Shown one piece after another: positions 6,844 through 15,584 of a stretch of DNA of 64,000 nt. The position numbers and the translations under genes were made by a program. Location: assembly GCA_963664625.1 (NCBI GenBank), contig OY761541.1:1922001-1986000 (forward strand), in the 5' to 3' direction. The stretch comes from CBDCFV01 sp963664625 (lineage in GTDB: Bacteria > Chloroflexota > Dehalococcoidia > Lucifugimonadales > UBA3495). Below the pieces are notes generated by a model. It worked only from the letters and a program-made list of their open reading frames with translations, was not told the origin of the DNA and searched no databases. How positions within the stretch are numbered: position 1 is the first letter of the stretch; every line of letters starts with the position of its first letter.

Positions 6844-8160
6844 CTATATGACGTCGCACAGCATCATGTCCTGGTAGCTTTCGCGGCGGCGGATGAGCCT
6901 GCTCTGCCCCTCATTCACCAATACTATCGGCGGACGGGGGTTCAGGTTGTAGTTGCTGGCCATGGACGGGCAGTAGGCGCCGGCGGCGGGTATTGCGAGG
7001 ATGTCCCCCGCTACCAATTGGGGCAGCATGATGTCGCTGGCAAGCACGTCACCGGACTCGCAATACTTCCCGGCTATGGTCACCTGTTCAACAGGGTCGT
7101 CGTTGACCTTGCCTGCCGCCACAACCTCGTATGAAGCTTGGTACAACGCCGGGCGGATGTTGTCCCCCATGCCGCCGTCCACGCTGACGTACTTGCGCAC
7201 CCCCGGAATATCCTTGATGGCGCCTATGCGGTACAGGGCGACGCCTGCGGGGCCGATGATCGAACGGCCCGGCTCGATGATCATCTTGGGGTACTCCATG
7301 CCCAGTTCGTCGCAGGTGGCCGCCATGGTGGACACGATGGTCTCGGCGTAGTCCCCGATGGCCGGGGGTTCTTGGTCACGGGTGTAGGCGATGGCGAAAC
7401 CGCCACCCGGGCTGAACTCCTGCAGAGTCAGACCCTCTTCCCGGAACTCGGCGGCAAACCGCAGCACCAACTCGGTAGCGGCGCGGTAGGGCTCCAACTC
7501 GAAAATCGGGGAACCCAGGTGGAAGTGGAGGCCCAGAAGGTCCAAGTTGTCAGCCTTCAACGCCAGCCGCAGAGCCTCGGCGGCATGACCGGTCTGGATG
7601 GAGAAGCCGAACTTGGAGTCCAGGATGCCGGTGGTGGTGTGGGCGTGGGTGTGGGGGTCGATTCCCGGCGACACGCGAATCAGTATTTCCTGCACCTTGC
7701 CCAAGTCACCCGCGATGCGGTCCAGCAGGTCCAACTCGTGGAAGCTGTCTACGACGACCCTTCCTATGCCGCTGCGGACCGCCTGCTCCAACTCGTCGGG
7801 AGTCTTGTTGTTGCCATGGAAGTAGACGTTCTCCAGCGGGAACCCGACTGCTTGAGCGATGGCTAACTCGCCGCCGGATACTACATCCAGTCCCAAGCCT
7901 TCCTCGTTGAAAATGGCGGCCAAGGCCGGGTTGATGTAGGCCTTGGAGGCGTACACGACTTGGCAGCCGGGGCTTCTTTGGGAGAACTCGGAGGCGAAGC
8001 TACGGCAGCGGCCCCGCAGGGTGGCTTCGTCTAGCACGTATACCGGGGTGCCGTACTCCGATGCCAGATCATGGGCGTTGCAACCGCCGATGGTCAACTG
8101 GCCCTGTTGATCCACGCCGGCGGTATCGGGAAAGACGTTGTTGGGAAACATTTGGTCCAT
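6844..8160 (-). CDS. lysA: Diaminopimelate decarboxylase
   Basis: 438 residues. PLP enzyme converting meso-diaminopimelate to lysine. The Schiff-base lysine is in YASKAYINP, phosphate and substrate contacts are in FHLGSP, SPGGGFAIAY and EPGRSIIGPAG, and the dimer-partner cysteine is in the CESGDVLASD motif. The order, the spacing and the final GAYCPSMASNYN segment are those of LysA rather than ornithine decarboxylase. Length is normal. Monocistronic by appearance, convergent with nothing; the upstream membrane gene lies 23 bp away on the same strand. Confidence 0.93.
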   Translation of the reverse strand: MDQMFPNNVFPDTAGVDQQGQLTIGGCNAHDLASEYGTPVYVLDEATLRGRCRSFASEFSQRSPGCQVVYASKAYINPALAAIFNEEGLGLDVVSGGELAIAQAVGFPLENVYFHGNNKTPDELEQAVRSGIGRVVVDSFHELDLLDRIAGDLGKVQEILIRVSPGIDPHTHAHTTTGILDSKFGFSIQTGHAAEALRLALKADNLDLLGLHFHLGSPIFELEPYRAATELVLRFAAEFREEGLTLQEFSPGGGFAIAYTRDQEPPAIGDYAETIVSTMAATCDELGMEYPKMIIEPGRSIIGPAGVALYRIGAIKDIPGVRKYVSVDGGMGDNIRPALYQASYEVVAAGKVNDDPVEQVTIAGKYCESGDVLASDIMLPQLVAGDILAIPAAGAYCPSMASNYNLNPRPPIVLVNEGQSRLIRRRESYQDMMLCDVI

Positions 8161-8183
8161 CTCCAGTCAGCGGTCAAGGATAC

Positions 8184-8573
8184 TCAGGCGGATTGGCCGG
8201 GGTTGTCGCCAGGCGGCTGCTTGGGCTTTCCCTGTTGAGCGTCGGCATAGCCCTGCTCGTAGCCCTCCTGGCGCCCCTGCTCAATCAATATTTTCCGCCT
8301 TCTCGCGGTAGCGTCTCTAATCCAGTCGGCTATTGCCATAATCAAATCCTTGGCCTGCAGCAACGCCCAAGCGATAAAACCGGACGCTACGAAACTCGCG
8401 CCAATCCCCAATACAATGTTTCGCGCCGCTTGGCTTGCCGCAGTATCACCTTGGGAAAGCTCCAGTTGCGTCAGTATAATGGAACCGGCTGTTCCACCTA
8501 TCAAAGTCAGCAGTTGGAACCATCGTCTGTCTCTCGGGTCTATCCCCCAGATTGTTTCGCGGTATCCATCCAT
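8184..8573 (-). CDS. Small membrane protein with a GYEQGYADAQQG tail
   Basis: 129 residues starting MDGYRETIWGIDPRDRRW; a longer reading to 8717 exists but has an uncharacteristic N-terminus. Two hydrophobic segments (LLTLIGGTAGSIILT and NIVLGIGASFVASGFIAWALL) are followed by a basic stretch (ATARRRKILIEQ) and a glycine/glutamate-rich GRQEGYEQGYADAQQG motif typical of many uncharacterised Chloroflexota membrane proteins. Function unknown. Located just upstream of lysA on the same strand. Confidence 0.5.
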   Translation of the reverse strand: MDGYRETIWGIDPRDRRWFQLLTLIGGTAGSIILTQLELSQGDTAASQAARNIVLGIGASFVASGFIAWALLQAKDLIMAIADWIRDATARRRKILIEQGRQEGYEQGYADAQQGKPKQPPGDNPGQSA

Positions 8574-8697
8574 GGCCGACCCGCTTATTGTACCACCCCT
8601 TACGGGCGGAAAATCCCGCCCGATGAAGGCAGGCCCAAGGGGCACGAAACGCCAGGCGTAAAGGCCGGGCGGGCACGGGGCGGAGGCAGCTCTTACG

Positions 8698-8726
8698 TTG
8701 ACTGTAGCTTGAGCCAAGTATATACT
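8698..8726 (+). promoter_or_regulatory. Sigma70-type promoter of the cox operon
   Basis: TTGACT (8698-8703), a 17-bp spacer and TATACT (8721-8726), placing the start near 8733, about 60 bp before the coxS ATG. Five of six consensus bases in each box. Confidence 0.65.
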
Positions 8727-8793
8727 CCGTGGCGGCCAAACAGCTACGATTCCCTAATAACAATATGCCAAATCCAACCTCATAGGGGGCGCT

Positions 8794-9273
8794 ATGGCGA
8801 ATGTTCCGATACGCGTGACAGTGAACGGGCGCGTCCACGAAGCCGAGGTGGAGCCGCGAACGTTATTGGTCCACTTCATACGTGAACAACTGGGTCTGAC
8901 GGGCACCAAAATCGGTTGCGACACCAGCCAGTGCGGCGCCTGCGTAGTAATGATGAACGGCGCAACGGTGAAGAGTTGCACCTGCTTAGCAGTGCAGGCC
9001 GACGGCGCCGAAATTGGCACCATCGAGGGGCTGGCCACCGACGGCAACCTTCACCCGATTCAAGAGGCCTTCTGGGACAACCACGGTCTACAGTGCGGCT
9101 ACTGCACCGCCGGGATGATCATGACCGCGGTGGAGTTGCTGGAACGTAACCCCAATCCCACTTCTGAAGAGGTGCGCCACGGTCTGGAGGGCAATATCTG
9201 CCGCTGCACCGGGTACCAGAACATTGTGAAGTCGATCCTGGCCGCCGCAGAAAAAATGGGGAGCCAGGCATGA
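8794..9273 (+). CDS. coxS: CO dehydrogenase/xanthine dehydrogenase-type small subunit, 2Fe-2S
   Basis: 159 residues. Electron-transfer subunit of a molybdenum hydroxylase. The plant-type 2Fe-2S cluster ligands are Cys42, 47, 50 and 62 (GCDTSQCGAC, SCTC); the second, helical cluster uses QCGYCTAGM and ICRCTGY. All eight cysteines are present. First gene of an S-L-M operon with a 10-bp gap to coxL. Sequence alone cannot separate CO from other aldehyde or purine-type substrates; see coxL. Confidence 0.85.
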   Translation: MANVPIRVTVNGRVHEAEVEPRTLLVHFIREQLGLTGTKIGCDTSQCGACVVMMNGATVKSCTCLAVQADGAEIGTIEGLATDGNLHPIQEAFWDNHGLQCGYCTAGMIMTAVELLERNPNPTSEEVRHGLEGNICRCTGYQNIVKSILAAAEKMGSQA

Positions 9274-9283
9274 AAGGGGACAG

Positions 9284-11641
9284 ATGACTACCAGGATATT
9301 CGGCTCCGGCATACGCCGGAGAGAAGACCCCCGCCTCATCACCGGACAGTCGTCCTACACGGACGACATATCACTTAACGGGCTGGTCCATGCGGCGATA
9401 CTCAGGAGCCCCCACGGCCACGCCCGGATAACCAGCATAGACACTTCAGCAGCCAAGTCCGCGCCCGGCGTGGTGGCGGTATACACCGGCGCCGACATCG
9501 AGGGGAAACTCAACCCCATTCCCTGCGCCTGGGTAGTGCCGGACTCCGATGTTAAAGCCGTTGCTTACCCGGCGATTGCCAAGGACGTTGTGCGGTACGT
9601 CGGCGACGCGGTGGCCGTCGTGGTGGCGGACACCCGCATTCAAGCGGAAGACGCCCTGGAGTTGATCAACGTCGGTTATGAAGTCCTTCCGGCAGTGGTC
9701 AACGCCGAAGCAGCATTGCAGGACGGCGCTCCACAGTTGCACGAAGACGCTCCGAACAACCAAGCCTTCCATTGGACAGTACCAGTGCAGGCTGGAGACG
9801 CCGACGCCGCCTTCGATTCGGCAGAGGTGATAGTAAGGGACACCATCATTCAGCAAAGGCTGATACCCAACGCTATGGAACCCCGGTCCACCGTCGCCAC
9901 CTGGATGTCCGCGTTGGGCGAGTTGACCATTTGGAACACCACCCAGAACCCCCACATAGTGAGGTTCGTGACTTCCTTGGTTACCGACGTCCCGGAGCAC
10001 AAAATCCGGGTAATCGCCCCGGAGGTCGGCGGGGGATTCGGCAGCAAGATCGCCGTCTATCCTTGGGAGATGATAACAGCGTTCTGCGCGATGCAACTTG
10101 GGCGACCAGTCAAATGGACCGAGACCCGCTCGGAAAACTTCCAAGCCACCACCCACGGCCGCGACCATATCCAGTATGTCGAACTGGCGGCCAACAGAGA
10201 CGGGAAGGTCACCGGTCTCCGCACCAGGGTGTACGCCGGGATGGGCGCGTACCTGTCAACGGCCGCTCCCGGTATCCCCACCATCCTCCACGGATTGATG
10301 TACTGCGGACCTTACGAAATTCCCAACATCAAGGGCGACGTTTACGGCGCGTTCACCAACACCACGCCGGTGGAAGCCTATCGCGGCGCCGGTCGGCCCG
10401 AAGCGACTTTCCTGCTGGAGCGGCTGATGGACCTGCTGGCCGCCGAGTTGGACCTTGATCCCGTGGAGGTCCGCCGCCGCAACCTGATCCCCAAGTTCGA
10501 GGACGGGTACGACGTCATCGTCGGCCTCCATTACGACAGCGGGGACTACCCCGGCAATCTTGACGTTGCCCTTGAGCACGTCGACTACCAGGAGTTGCGC
10601 CAAGAGCAGGCCCGCCTGCGGGACCACCATCAATACATGGGCATAGGCGTTTCCTGTTACTGCGAAATCTGCGGCATCGGCCCCTCACAGGTAGCCGGGG
10701 CCGTTGGCTTCGGCGGAGGCTTGTGGGAAAGCGCAATCGTGCGCTTCTACGCCACCGGCAAAGTCAACATTTTCGTGGGCACCTCTCCCCACGGGCAAGG
10801 CGAGGAAACCACCTTTGCCCAGATTCTGTCGGACGAGTTGGGTGTGCCGGTGGACGACATCGAGGTGATCCACGGAGACACCGACAATACCCCGATGGGC
10901 TGGGGCACCTACGGTAGCCGCACCACCGTTATCAGCGGCGCGGCCATCGCCTTGAGCGCGCGCAAGATCAAGGAGAAGGCCATAGCCCTGGCGGCTCACC
11001 TGCTGGAGGCCGCCGAGGAAGACATTGAGTACGACAACGGGAATTTCTTCGTCCGTGGGTCTCCCGACCAGGCCCAGACCATCCAGAACATAGCATTGAT
11101 GGCCAACGTGGCTTGGAATATGCCCGAAGGCATGGAGCCGGGCCTCGAAGCGACTACCTTCTATGACACGCCGAACTTCAGCTTCCCATTCGGCACCCAC
11201 GTCGCGGTGGTGAGAGTGGACGCGGACAACGGTCACATCGTTCTGGAACGGTACGTTGCCACTGACGACTGCGGGCCGCAAATCAACCCCATTATCGTTG
11301 AGGGGCAGGTCCACGGCGGCGTAGTCCAAGGCGCGGGCCAGGCCCTGTGGGAAGGCGCGGTCTACGGCGACGATGGCCAGTTGGTGACCGGGTCGATGCT
11401 CGACTACGCTCTGCCAAAGGCCCACTTCATGCCTCAAATCGAGACTTTATCAACCGTCACCCCGTCGCCTCACAACCCACTGGGAGTGAAGGGCATCGGC
11501 GAGACGGGCACCATCGCGTCCACGGTGACCATCTACAACGCGGTCATCGACGCGCTAAGACCCCTGGGAGTCACTAGGCTGGAGATGCCGCTGACGCCCG
11601 AGAGGGTTTGGCAGGCTATACAGGATGCAAGGGGGGCATAG
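9284..11641 (+). CDS. coxL: Molybdopterin-binding large subunit, form II CoxL type
   Basis: 785 residues, full length for the family. Contains VGGGFGSK for pterin binding, EAYRGAGRPEA at 364-374 and the catalytic glutamate in the C-terminal KGIGETGT. The active-site loop AYRGAGR is the form II signature; true form I CO dehydrogenase has AYxCSFR with a Cu-binding cysteine, which is absent here. The enzyme is therefore a molybdenum hydroxylase of unproven substrate, often annotated as CO dehydrogenase. Expected to be cytoplasmic as an (SLM)2 complex. Overlaps coxM closely, 2 bp apart. No maturation genes (coxD/E/F-like) are seen nearby. Confidence 0.88.
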   Translation: MTTRIFGSGIRRREDPRLITGQSSYTDDISLNGLVHAAILRSPHGHARITSIDTSAAKSAPGVVAVYTGADIEGKLNPIPCAWVVPDSDVKAVAYPAIAKDVVRYVGDAVAVVVADTRIQAEDALELINVGYEVLPAVVNAEAALQDGAPQLHEDAPNNQAFHWTVPVQAGDADAAFDSAEVIVRDTIIQQRLIPNAMEPRSTVATWMSALGELTIWNTTQNPHIVRFVTSLVTDVPEHKIRVIAPEVGGGFGSKIAVYPWEMITAFCAMQLGRPVKWTETRSENFQATTHGRDHIQYVELAANRDGKVTGLRTRVYAGMGAYLSTAAPGIPTILHGLMYCGPYEIPNIKGDVYGAFTNTTPVEAYRGAGRPEATFLLERLMDLLAAELDLDPVEVRRRNLIPKFEDGYDVIVGLHYDSGDYPGNLDVALEHVDYQELRQEQARLRDHHQYMGIGVSCYCEICGIGPSQVAGAVGFGGGLWESAIVRFYATGKVNIFVGTSPHGQGEETTFAQILSDELGVPVDDIEVIHGDTDNTPMGWGTYGSRTTVISGAAIALSARKIKEKAIALAAHLLEAAEEDIEYDNGNFFVRGSPDQAQTIQNIALMANVAWNMPEGMEPGLEATTFYDTPNFSFPFGTHVAVVRVDADNGHIVLERYVATDDCGPQINPIIVEGQVHGGVVQGAGQALWEGAVYGDDGQLVTGSMLDYALPKAHFMPQIETLSTVTPSPHNPLGVKGIGETGTIASTVTIYNAVIDALRPLGVTRLEMPLTPERVWQAIQDARGA

Positions 11642-11643
11642 CC

Positions 11644-12510
11644 ATGTTTGCAGCAGCATTCGATTACCACAAGGCCTCGTCCGTGGCCGAAGCCATACAG
11701 CTATTGGGCGCAAATGAGGACTCAAAGCTGATTGCCGGCGGCCACAGCTTAATTCCACTGCTGAAGCTGCGCCTTGCCAGACCTTCGGCGGTGGTGGACA
11801 TCGGCGGCATTTCCGAGTTGAAGGGCATTTCGGTGAACAATGGTACGGTGCGCATCGGCGCGTTGACCACCCACTGGGAGATCGCTTCCTCCTCGGAAGC
11901 GGCGGCGGCCTGTTCGCTGTTGGCGGAGGCCGCCGGCGGCATAGGCGACACCCAGGTACGGAATCGCGGCACCATCGGCGGCAACGTGGTGCACGCCGAC
12001 CCGGCTTCCGACTGGCCGGCCGTGCTGACGGCATTGAACGCCACGTTTAACATCCAGGGACCCAACGGGTCACGCACCGCTACGCCGGGCGACTTTTTCA
12101 TAGGCCCGCTTACAACGGCAATAGCAGATAATGAGATTCTGACCTCGGTTGAAGTGCCGCGATTGGCGGCGAACCAGGTAGCCGAATACGCCAAAATGGC
12201 CCACCCGGCCTCCGGCTACGCGGTAGTTGGCGGCGCCGTCGTCCTCACCGTGGACGGAGACAGGTGTACCGCAGCCAGTGTCGCCGTCGGGGGCGCCGTT
12301 CCCGTGCCGACCCGCGCCACGTCAGTGCAAAACGCCCTGGCGGGCAGCACTTTGTCGGCGGAGAGCATCACCGCGGCCGCCAACCAGGTCAGCAACGACT
12401 TGGACCACGTAATCGGAGACTTCTACGCATCCGCCGAGTACCGCAAGGCGATGGCGGCGGTGGAAATACGCCACGCGATTTTCCACGCGACCGGCTTGGC
12501 CCACCACTAG
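11644..12510 (+). CDS. coxM: FAD-binding medium subunit of Mo hydroxylase
   Basis: 288 residues from the ATG at 11644, following the coxL stop by two bases. FAD-binding motifs of the CoxM/XdhB family are present: AGGHSLIPLLKLRLARP and TIGGNVVHADPASDWPAVL. The C-terminal CO dehydrogenase flavoprotein domain follows (VAVGGAVPVPTRA). It passes electrons from the small-subunit clusters to an external acceptor. The complete coxS-coxL-coxM set follows a single promoter at 8698. Confidence 0.87.
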   Translation: MFAAAFDYHKASSVAEAIQLLGANEDSKLIAGGHSLIPLLKLRLARPSAVVDIGGISELKGISVNNGTVRIGALTTHWEIASSSEAAAACSLLAEAAGGIGDTQVRNRGTIGGNVVHADPASDWPAVLTALNATFNIQGPNGSRTATPGDFFIGPLTTAIADNEILTSVEVPRLAANQVAEYAKMAHPASGYAVVGGAVVLTVDGDRCTAASVAVGGAVPVPTRATSVQNALAGSTLSAESITAAANQVSNDLDHVIGDFYASAEYRKAMAAVEIRHAIFHATGLAHH

Positions 12511-12540
12511 CCGCTTTTGCCGGGCAAAGCCTGCTCCCGT

Positions 12541-12565
12541 GGATTCCCACCTTCGCGGGAAAGAC
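12541..12565. repeat. REP-like palindrome
   Basis: GGATTCCCACCTTCGCGGGA, one mismatch from the core unit, between coxM and surE. The rest of 12511-12709 shows no gene. Confidence 0.75.
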
Positions 12566-12709
12566 GAGAAGGGGCCTTTGCTGAGGCCCTCGTTCCCTGT
12601 CCCGAATGTCATGGGCCGGAGCGAGGGCTTTACTGCGGCTTCCAACCCTGGCAAAAACGCCTCTCGACAGGCGCGCTATGTGAATTTCAGGTAGAACGGA
12701 AACGCTGAA

Positions 12710-13522
12710 TTGAAAATACTTCTGATAAACGATGACGGCATATACGCTCCCGGCCTGTGGGCCGCCGCCAAGGCTTTGAGGTCCGTCGGAGAACTGTTCG
12801 TAGTGGCGCCGGACCGGGAGCAGAGCGGCGTGGGCGCTTCCCTCACTCTTCATGCGCCGTTGCGGGTGCGGACCATGCCGGTGAACGCCCTGCTGGAGGG
12901 CGACGGTGAGTCTTCGTTCGAGGTGACGGCCTATGCGGCGGAAGGCACTCCGGGAGACTGCGCCATCCTGGGGCTGGAAAAACTGGTGGGCAAGGTGGAC
13001 CTGGTCGTCTCGGGGATAAACACCGGCTCCAACCTTGGCTGGGACACCATAGTTTCAGGCACCGTGGGCGGGGCTATCCAGGGTTTCGTGCGGGGTTTTC
13101 CCACCATCGCCATATCGGTCGGTTCCATCCGCGACCCTATTTTCGACGGCGCAGCGCGGTTGCTGGGGTTGGTGGCGTTGCGGTTGCGGGAAAGCCCGCC
13201 GGACTATCCCTTGTTCCTGAACATAAACGTTCCCAGCTTGCAATTGGACAGGGTGACCGGCGTTCAAGTGACGCGGCTGGGGGGCAGGTCCTATGGTGAG
13301 TCGGTACGGGAGGAGGGCGTCGGCATCCAGAGGAAGTATTGGATTTCCCGCGACCGCCCCTTGGGCAGCACGTCCCGGGAAGGCACCGACTCTTGGGCGG
13401 TCAGGAACAATCAAATCTCGATAACGCCGCTGCACATGGGCTTGGGCAACGACGCCCGGATACCCGACGTTGAGACACTGCTGAAGGACCTGCCCGGCGC
13501 GCTGCTGTCGCAGCGGGACTGA
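12710..13522 (+). CDS. surE: 5'/3'-nucleotidase SurE
   Basis: 270 residues from a TTG start at 12710; no ATG or GTG fits the conserved N-terminus MKILLINDDGIYAPGL. Metal-dependent nucleoside-monophosphate phosphatase acting in the cytoplasm. Conserved elements are NDDG (metal ligands), APDREQSGVGASLTL, the GTPGDC strand and SGINTGSNLGWDTIVSGTV. Length is typical. Stands alone downstream of the cox operon. Confidence 0.9.
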   Translation: MKILLINDDGIYAPGLWAAAKALRSVGELFVVAPDREQSGVGASLTLHAPLRVRTMPVNALLEGDGESSFEVTAYAAEGTPGDCAILGLEKLVGKVDLVVSGINTGSNLGWDTIVSGTVGGAIQGFVRGFPTIAISVGSIRDPIFDGAARLLGLVALRLRESPPDYPLFLNINVPSLQLDRVTGVQVTRLGGRSYGESVREEGVGIQRKYWISRDRPLGSTSREGTDSWAVRNNQISITPLHMGLGNDARIPDVETLLKDLPGALLSQRD

Positions 13523-13570
13523 GCCAATTTCGCTATCCTTCGTTTCTCCAAACAACAAAGTGAACCAAGT

Positions 13571-13810
13571 TCACGCAATCACTTCAACCACGTCATCAGT
13601 AACTGCGTTTTCTACTTCAACGTTGTCGTTGGGAATGGGGTCACCGTGCTTGACTAACGACTCTATGTAGAGTCTCGCGGATTTTTTCAGTTCTTCTAAT
13701 GCTTCTTCCTTGGTATGCCCCCAGTCCGCACAACCGGGCAAAGAATCAATCCACGCGCTCCAATCCCCGTCGTCTTCCTCTTGAAGCGAGACCTTGAAAG
13801 TGTAGACCAT
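13571..13810 (-). CDS. HicB-like antitoxin-family protein
   Basis: 79 residues, MVYTFKVSLQEEDDGDWSAW then DSLPGCADWGHTKEEALEELKKSARLYIE, the short degenerate-RNase-H HicB fold. HicB antitoxins normally pair with a small HicA dsRBD toxin, but no HicA is seen on either side. It follows the nitrile hydratase alpha gene by 23 bp on the same strand, so it may be carried in that operon. Orphan HicB proteins are common. A longer upstream reading of this frame is a shadow of the alpha subunit. Confidence 0.75.
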   Translation of the reverse strand: MVYTFKVSLQEEDDGDWSAWIDSLPGCADWGHTKEEALEELKKSARLYIESLVKHGDPIPNDNVEVENAVTDDVVEVIA

Positions 13811-13833
13811 TTCCTGTATCGCTCCCCTGCGTT

Positions 13834-14475
13834 TCAGTCCGCCGCCACGGCCTCTGGCACCCTGGGGTTGCTCACTCCGATCATGCTGTCTCGGCTGACC
13901 AGCTTGGCCAGGTCCGACTCGGCCATGCCCTCGGTGCCGGCGGGCTGGCGGGGCAATACCAGGTAGCGCAGGTCGGCGGTGCTGTCCAGGACACGGACTT
14001 CCACATCCTCGCCCAACTCCAACCCGAATTCCTTCAGGGTGCCCCGGGGGTCGATGACGGCGCGGGAGCGATAGGCAAAGCTCTTGTACCAGTCGGGCGG
14101 CCGGCCCAGCAGCGCCCTGGGATAGCAGGAGCACAGGGTGCATACCACCATGTGATGCACATTCTCGGTGTTCTCCACCACTTCCAGCTTGGGAGTCGTG
14201 TCGGGCAAAGTGTAGCCCAATTCGGCGAGCGCGGCTTGAGGATTGTCCAGCAGGCGGCCCTTGTAACCGGAGTCGGCCCAAGCGCGGGCGACCACACGTG
14301 CGCCGTCGGCGGGCGACCGAGACTCCACCGTGTCCATCATCTGCTGTACTTCGTCCGTGGAACACACGCCCTTCTCCACCAACAACGCTTCCATTGCTTG
14401 GGCGCGCCGGGCGTAAGGGCTCAACTCTTCATTGGACTCGGGGTGACTGTGCGGGCCGTCGTGACTATCGCTCAC
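13834..14475 (-). CDS. Nitrile hydratase alpha / thiocyanate hydrolase gamma subunit, cobalt type
   Basis: 213 residues. Holds the metal site CTLCSC at 112-117; Thr in the second position is the cobalt-type signature, while Ser marks iron enzymes, and the second and third cysteines are normally oxidised to sulfinic/sulfenic acids. Flanking VVCTLCSCYPRALLGRPPDWYK is canonical. The reaction is nitrile to amide, or thiocyanate to carbonyl sulfide and ammonia. The start overlaps the Uma2 stop (ATGA). Because the partner beta chain is encoded as two separate halves upstream, the three-subunit thiocyanate-hydrolase layout must be considered. No activator/metallochaperone gene is seen. Confidence 0.88.
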   Translation of the reverse strand: MSDSHDGPHSHPESNEELSPYARRAQAMEALLVEKGVCSTDEVQQMMDTVESRSPADGARVVARAWADSGYKGRLLDNPQAALAELGYTLPDTTPKLEVVENTENVHHMVVCTLCSCYPRALLGRPPDWYKSFAYRSRAVIDPRGTLKEFGLELGEDVEVRVLDSTADLRYLVLPRQPAGTEGMAESDLAKLVSRDSMIGVSNPRVPEAVAAD

Positions 14476-15281
14476 AGTTGCCTCCTTTGACGTAGCTCTC
14501 CCTCAAGCTGGCGTATCCTGGCTTGGTCAGCCTCGGCGCGGGCTTCCGCAGCCTGGCGGGCGGCGGCCTCGGCCTCGGCGCGGGCTTCCGCAGCCTGGAG
14601 AGCAGCAGCCTGAGAACTTATAAGCGCCTCCGCCTCTGGCAGATTGCGGTGGTATGCGCCGGTGGTGGGGTCGCGGAAACGCAACCGTTCGTTGTCCCAA
14701 CACAGGTCCATACCCAAGGCCGGGCTGTAACCCCAGATTACTCCGTCCGCGTTCTGGTGCATTTCAAGGGGTACATACCCCCCTTCCACCAGCACTTCGC
14801 CAATCAGGAGTTCCGGGTAGAAGTTCTCACCACTGCCGTCGAAACGCCAGTATTCGCTAACTCCCAGCCTCGCGTAGAGGTCCCGCTTGCGGCCCGTGTC
14901 TTCCGTATGGGTGCTTTCCGATGCTATCTCCAGCACGAAATCCGGCGGGCGCCCCACTTCGTCCAAGTAATAGCCGTTGCGGCGACGGATGGCTACTTCG
15001 TCCACGCCAAAGGCAACGTAGCAGTCGGGCCGCACAATCCGTTGCACTCCCTCCTCGTCACGGTAATAGATGGGAGTATCGCCACTGACCAATGCGGTCT
15101 CGTGGCTCAAGAAGAGGGTCCTCACAACCTGCATGGTTTCGGTAAAGTGGGGTTCTTGCAGCATAGCATCGGGCAACGGCTCGTAGTCATCGGGCATCCC
15201 GGGGTCGGGAGGCGTCAGATAGCGCCACTTGGGCACAGGTTTCGGCCCCTGCCGGGACGACGACGGCAACCCGGTCGTCAT
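14472..15281 (-). CDS. Uma2 family (DUF820, PD-(D/E)XK fold) protein
   Basis: 269 residues from the ATG at 15281, two bases after the preceding stop; longer readings are shadows. Core motifs are VRPDCYVAFGVD, PPDFVLEIASESTHTED and KRDLYARLGVSEYWRFD, the PD-(D/E)XK-like arrangement of Uma2 proteins. A C-terminal alanine/glutamate coiled coil (AAALQAAEARAEAEAAARQ) follows. The biological role of Uma2 proteins is unproven. Its position between the nitrile hydratase beta-C and alpha genes, with ATGA coupling to alpha, is unusual. A related copy lies at 45818. Confidence 0.8.
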   Translation of the reverse strand: MTTGLPSSSRQGPKPVPKWRYLTPPDPGMPDDYEPLPDAMLQEPHFTETMQVVRTLFLSHETALVSGDTPIYYRDEEGVQRIVRPDCYVAFGVDEVAIRRRNGYYLDEVGRPPDFVLEIASESTHTEDTGRKRDLYARLGVSEYWRFDGSGENFYPELLIGEVLVEGGYVPLEMHQNADGVIWGYSPALGMDLCWDNERLRFRDPTTGAYHRNLPEAEALISSQAAALQAAEARAEAEAAARQAAEARAEADQARIRQLEGELRQRRQL

Positions 15282-15283
15282 AT

Positions 15284-15577
15284 CTAACCCCCCGGCTCCA
15301 GCCAATGCTCGTAGATGTCCACCAGTATTTTGTCGCTGGCGGGGCCTTGGTAGCCGTCCCATACCGTATGCTGGGCGAACTCAACCCGGTAGAGTGTCTG
15401 CACCGGCAGCCCATCTCCACCGTGGGCCAAGGACTCGGGGTTGGGAAACCTTCCGCAGACGGCGACCACCACGCCGCTCTTGCCCTGGATATACGTGGGT
15501 GTGCGGTAATGCCCGGCAGGGGAGTCCACCCGGACCCGCACGGTATCGCCGTTTTGGTACTTGTTCGAGACCGCCAT
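15284..15577 (-). CDS. Nitrile hydratase beta C-terminal half (thiocyanate hydrolase alpha-like)
   Basis: 97 residues: YQNGDTVRVRVDSPAGHYRTPTYIQGKSG, then YRVEFAQHTVWDGY and DIYEHWLEPG. This is the SH3-like C-terminal domain of the nitrile hydratase beta subunit as a separate protein. It lies 7 bp after the N-terminal half and just before Uma2. In thiocyanate hydrolase the same half is the alpha subunit. Confidence 0.83.
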   Translation of the reverse strand: MAVSNKYQNGDTVRVRVDSPAGHYRTPTYIQGKSGVVVAVCGRFPNPESLAHGGDGLPVQTLYRVEFAQHTVWDGYQGPASDKILVDIYEHWLEPGG

Positions 15578-15584
15578 TTTCCCG

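Noticed and set aside
7138..7866. Long plus-strand frame inside lysA
   Set aside because: Antisense shadow of a complete diaminopimelate decarboxylase; residue content is Gly/Gln/Val-rich noise.
9446..10168. Long open frame antisense to coxL
   Set aside because: GC-rich shadow of a well-supported gene; composition and lack of any domain or ribosome site speak against it.
9284..11641. True CO dehydrogenase (form I)
   Set aside because: The active-site loop is AYRGAGR, without the cysteine that binds copper in form I enzymes.
13811..14365. N-terminal extension of the HicB-like gene
   Set aside because: The extra sequence is a frame-shifted reading of the nitrile hydratase alpha gene; the start at 13810 gives a normal HicB length.
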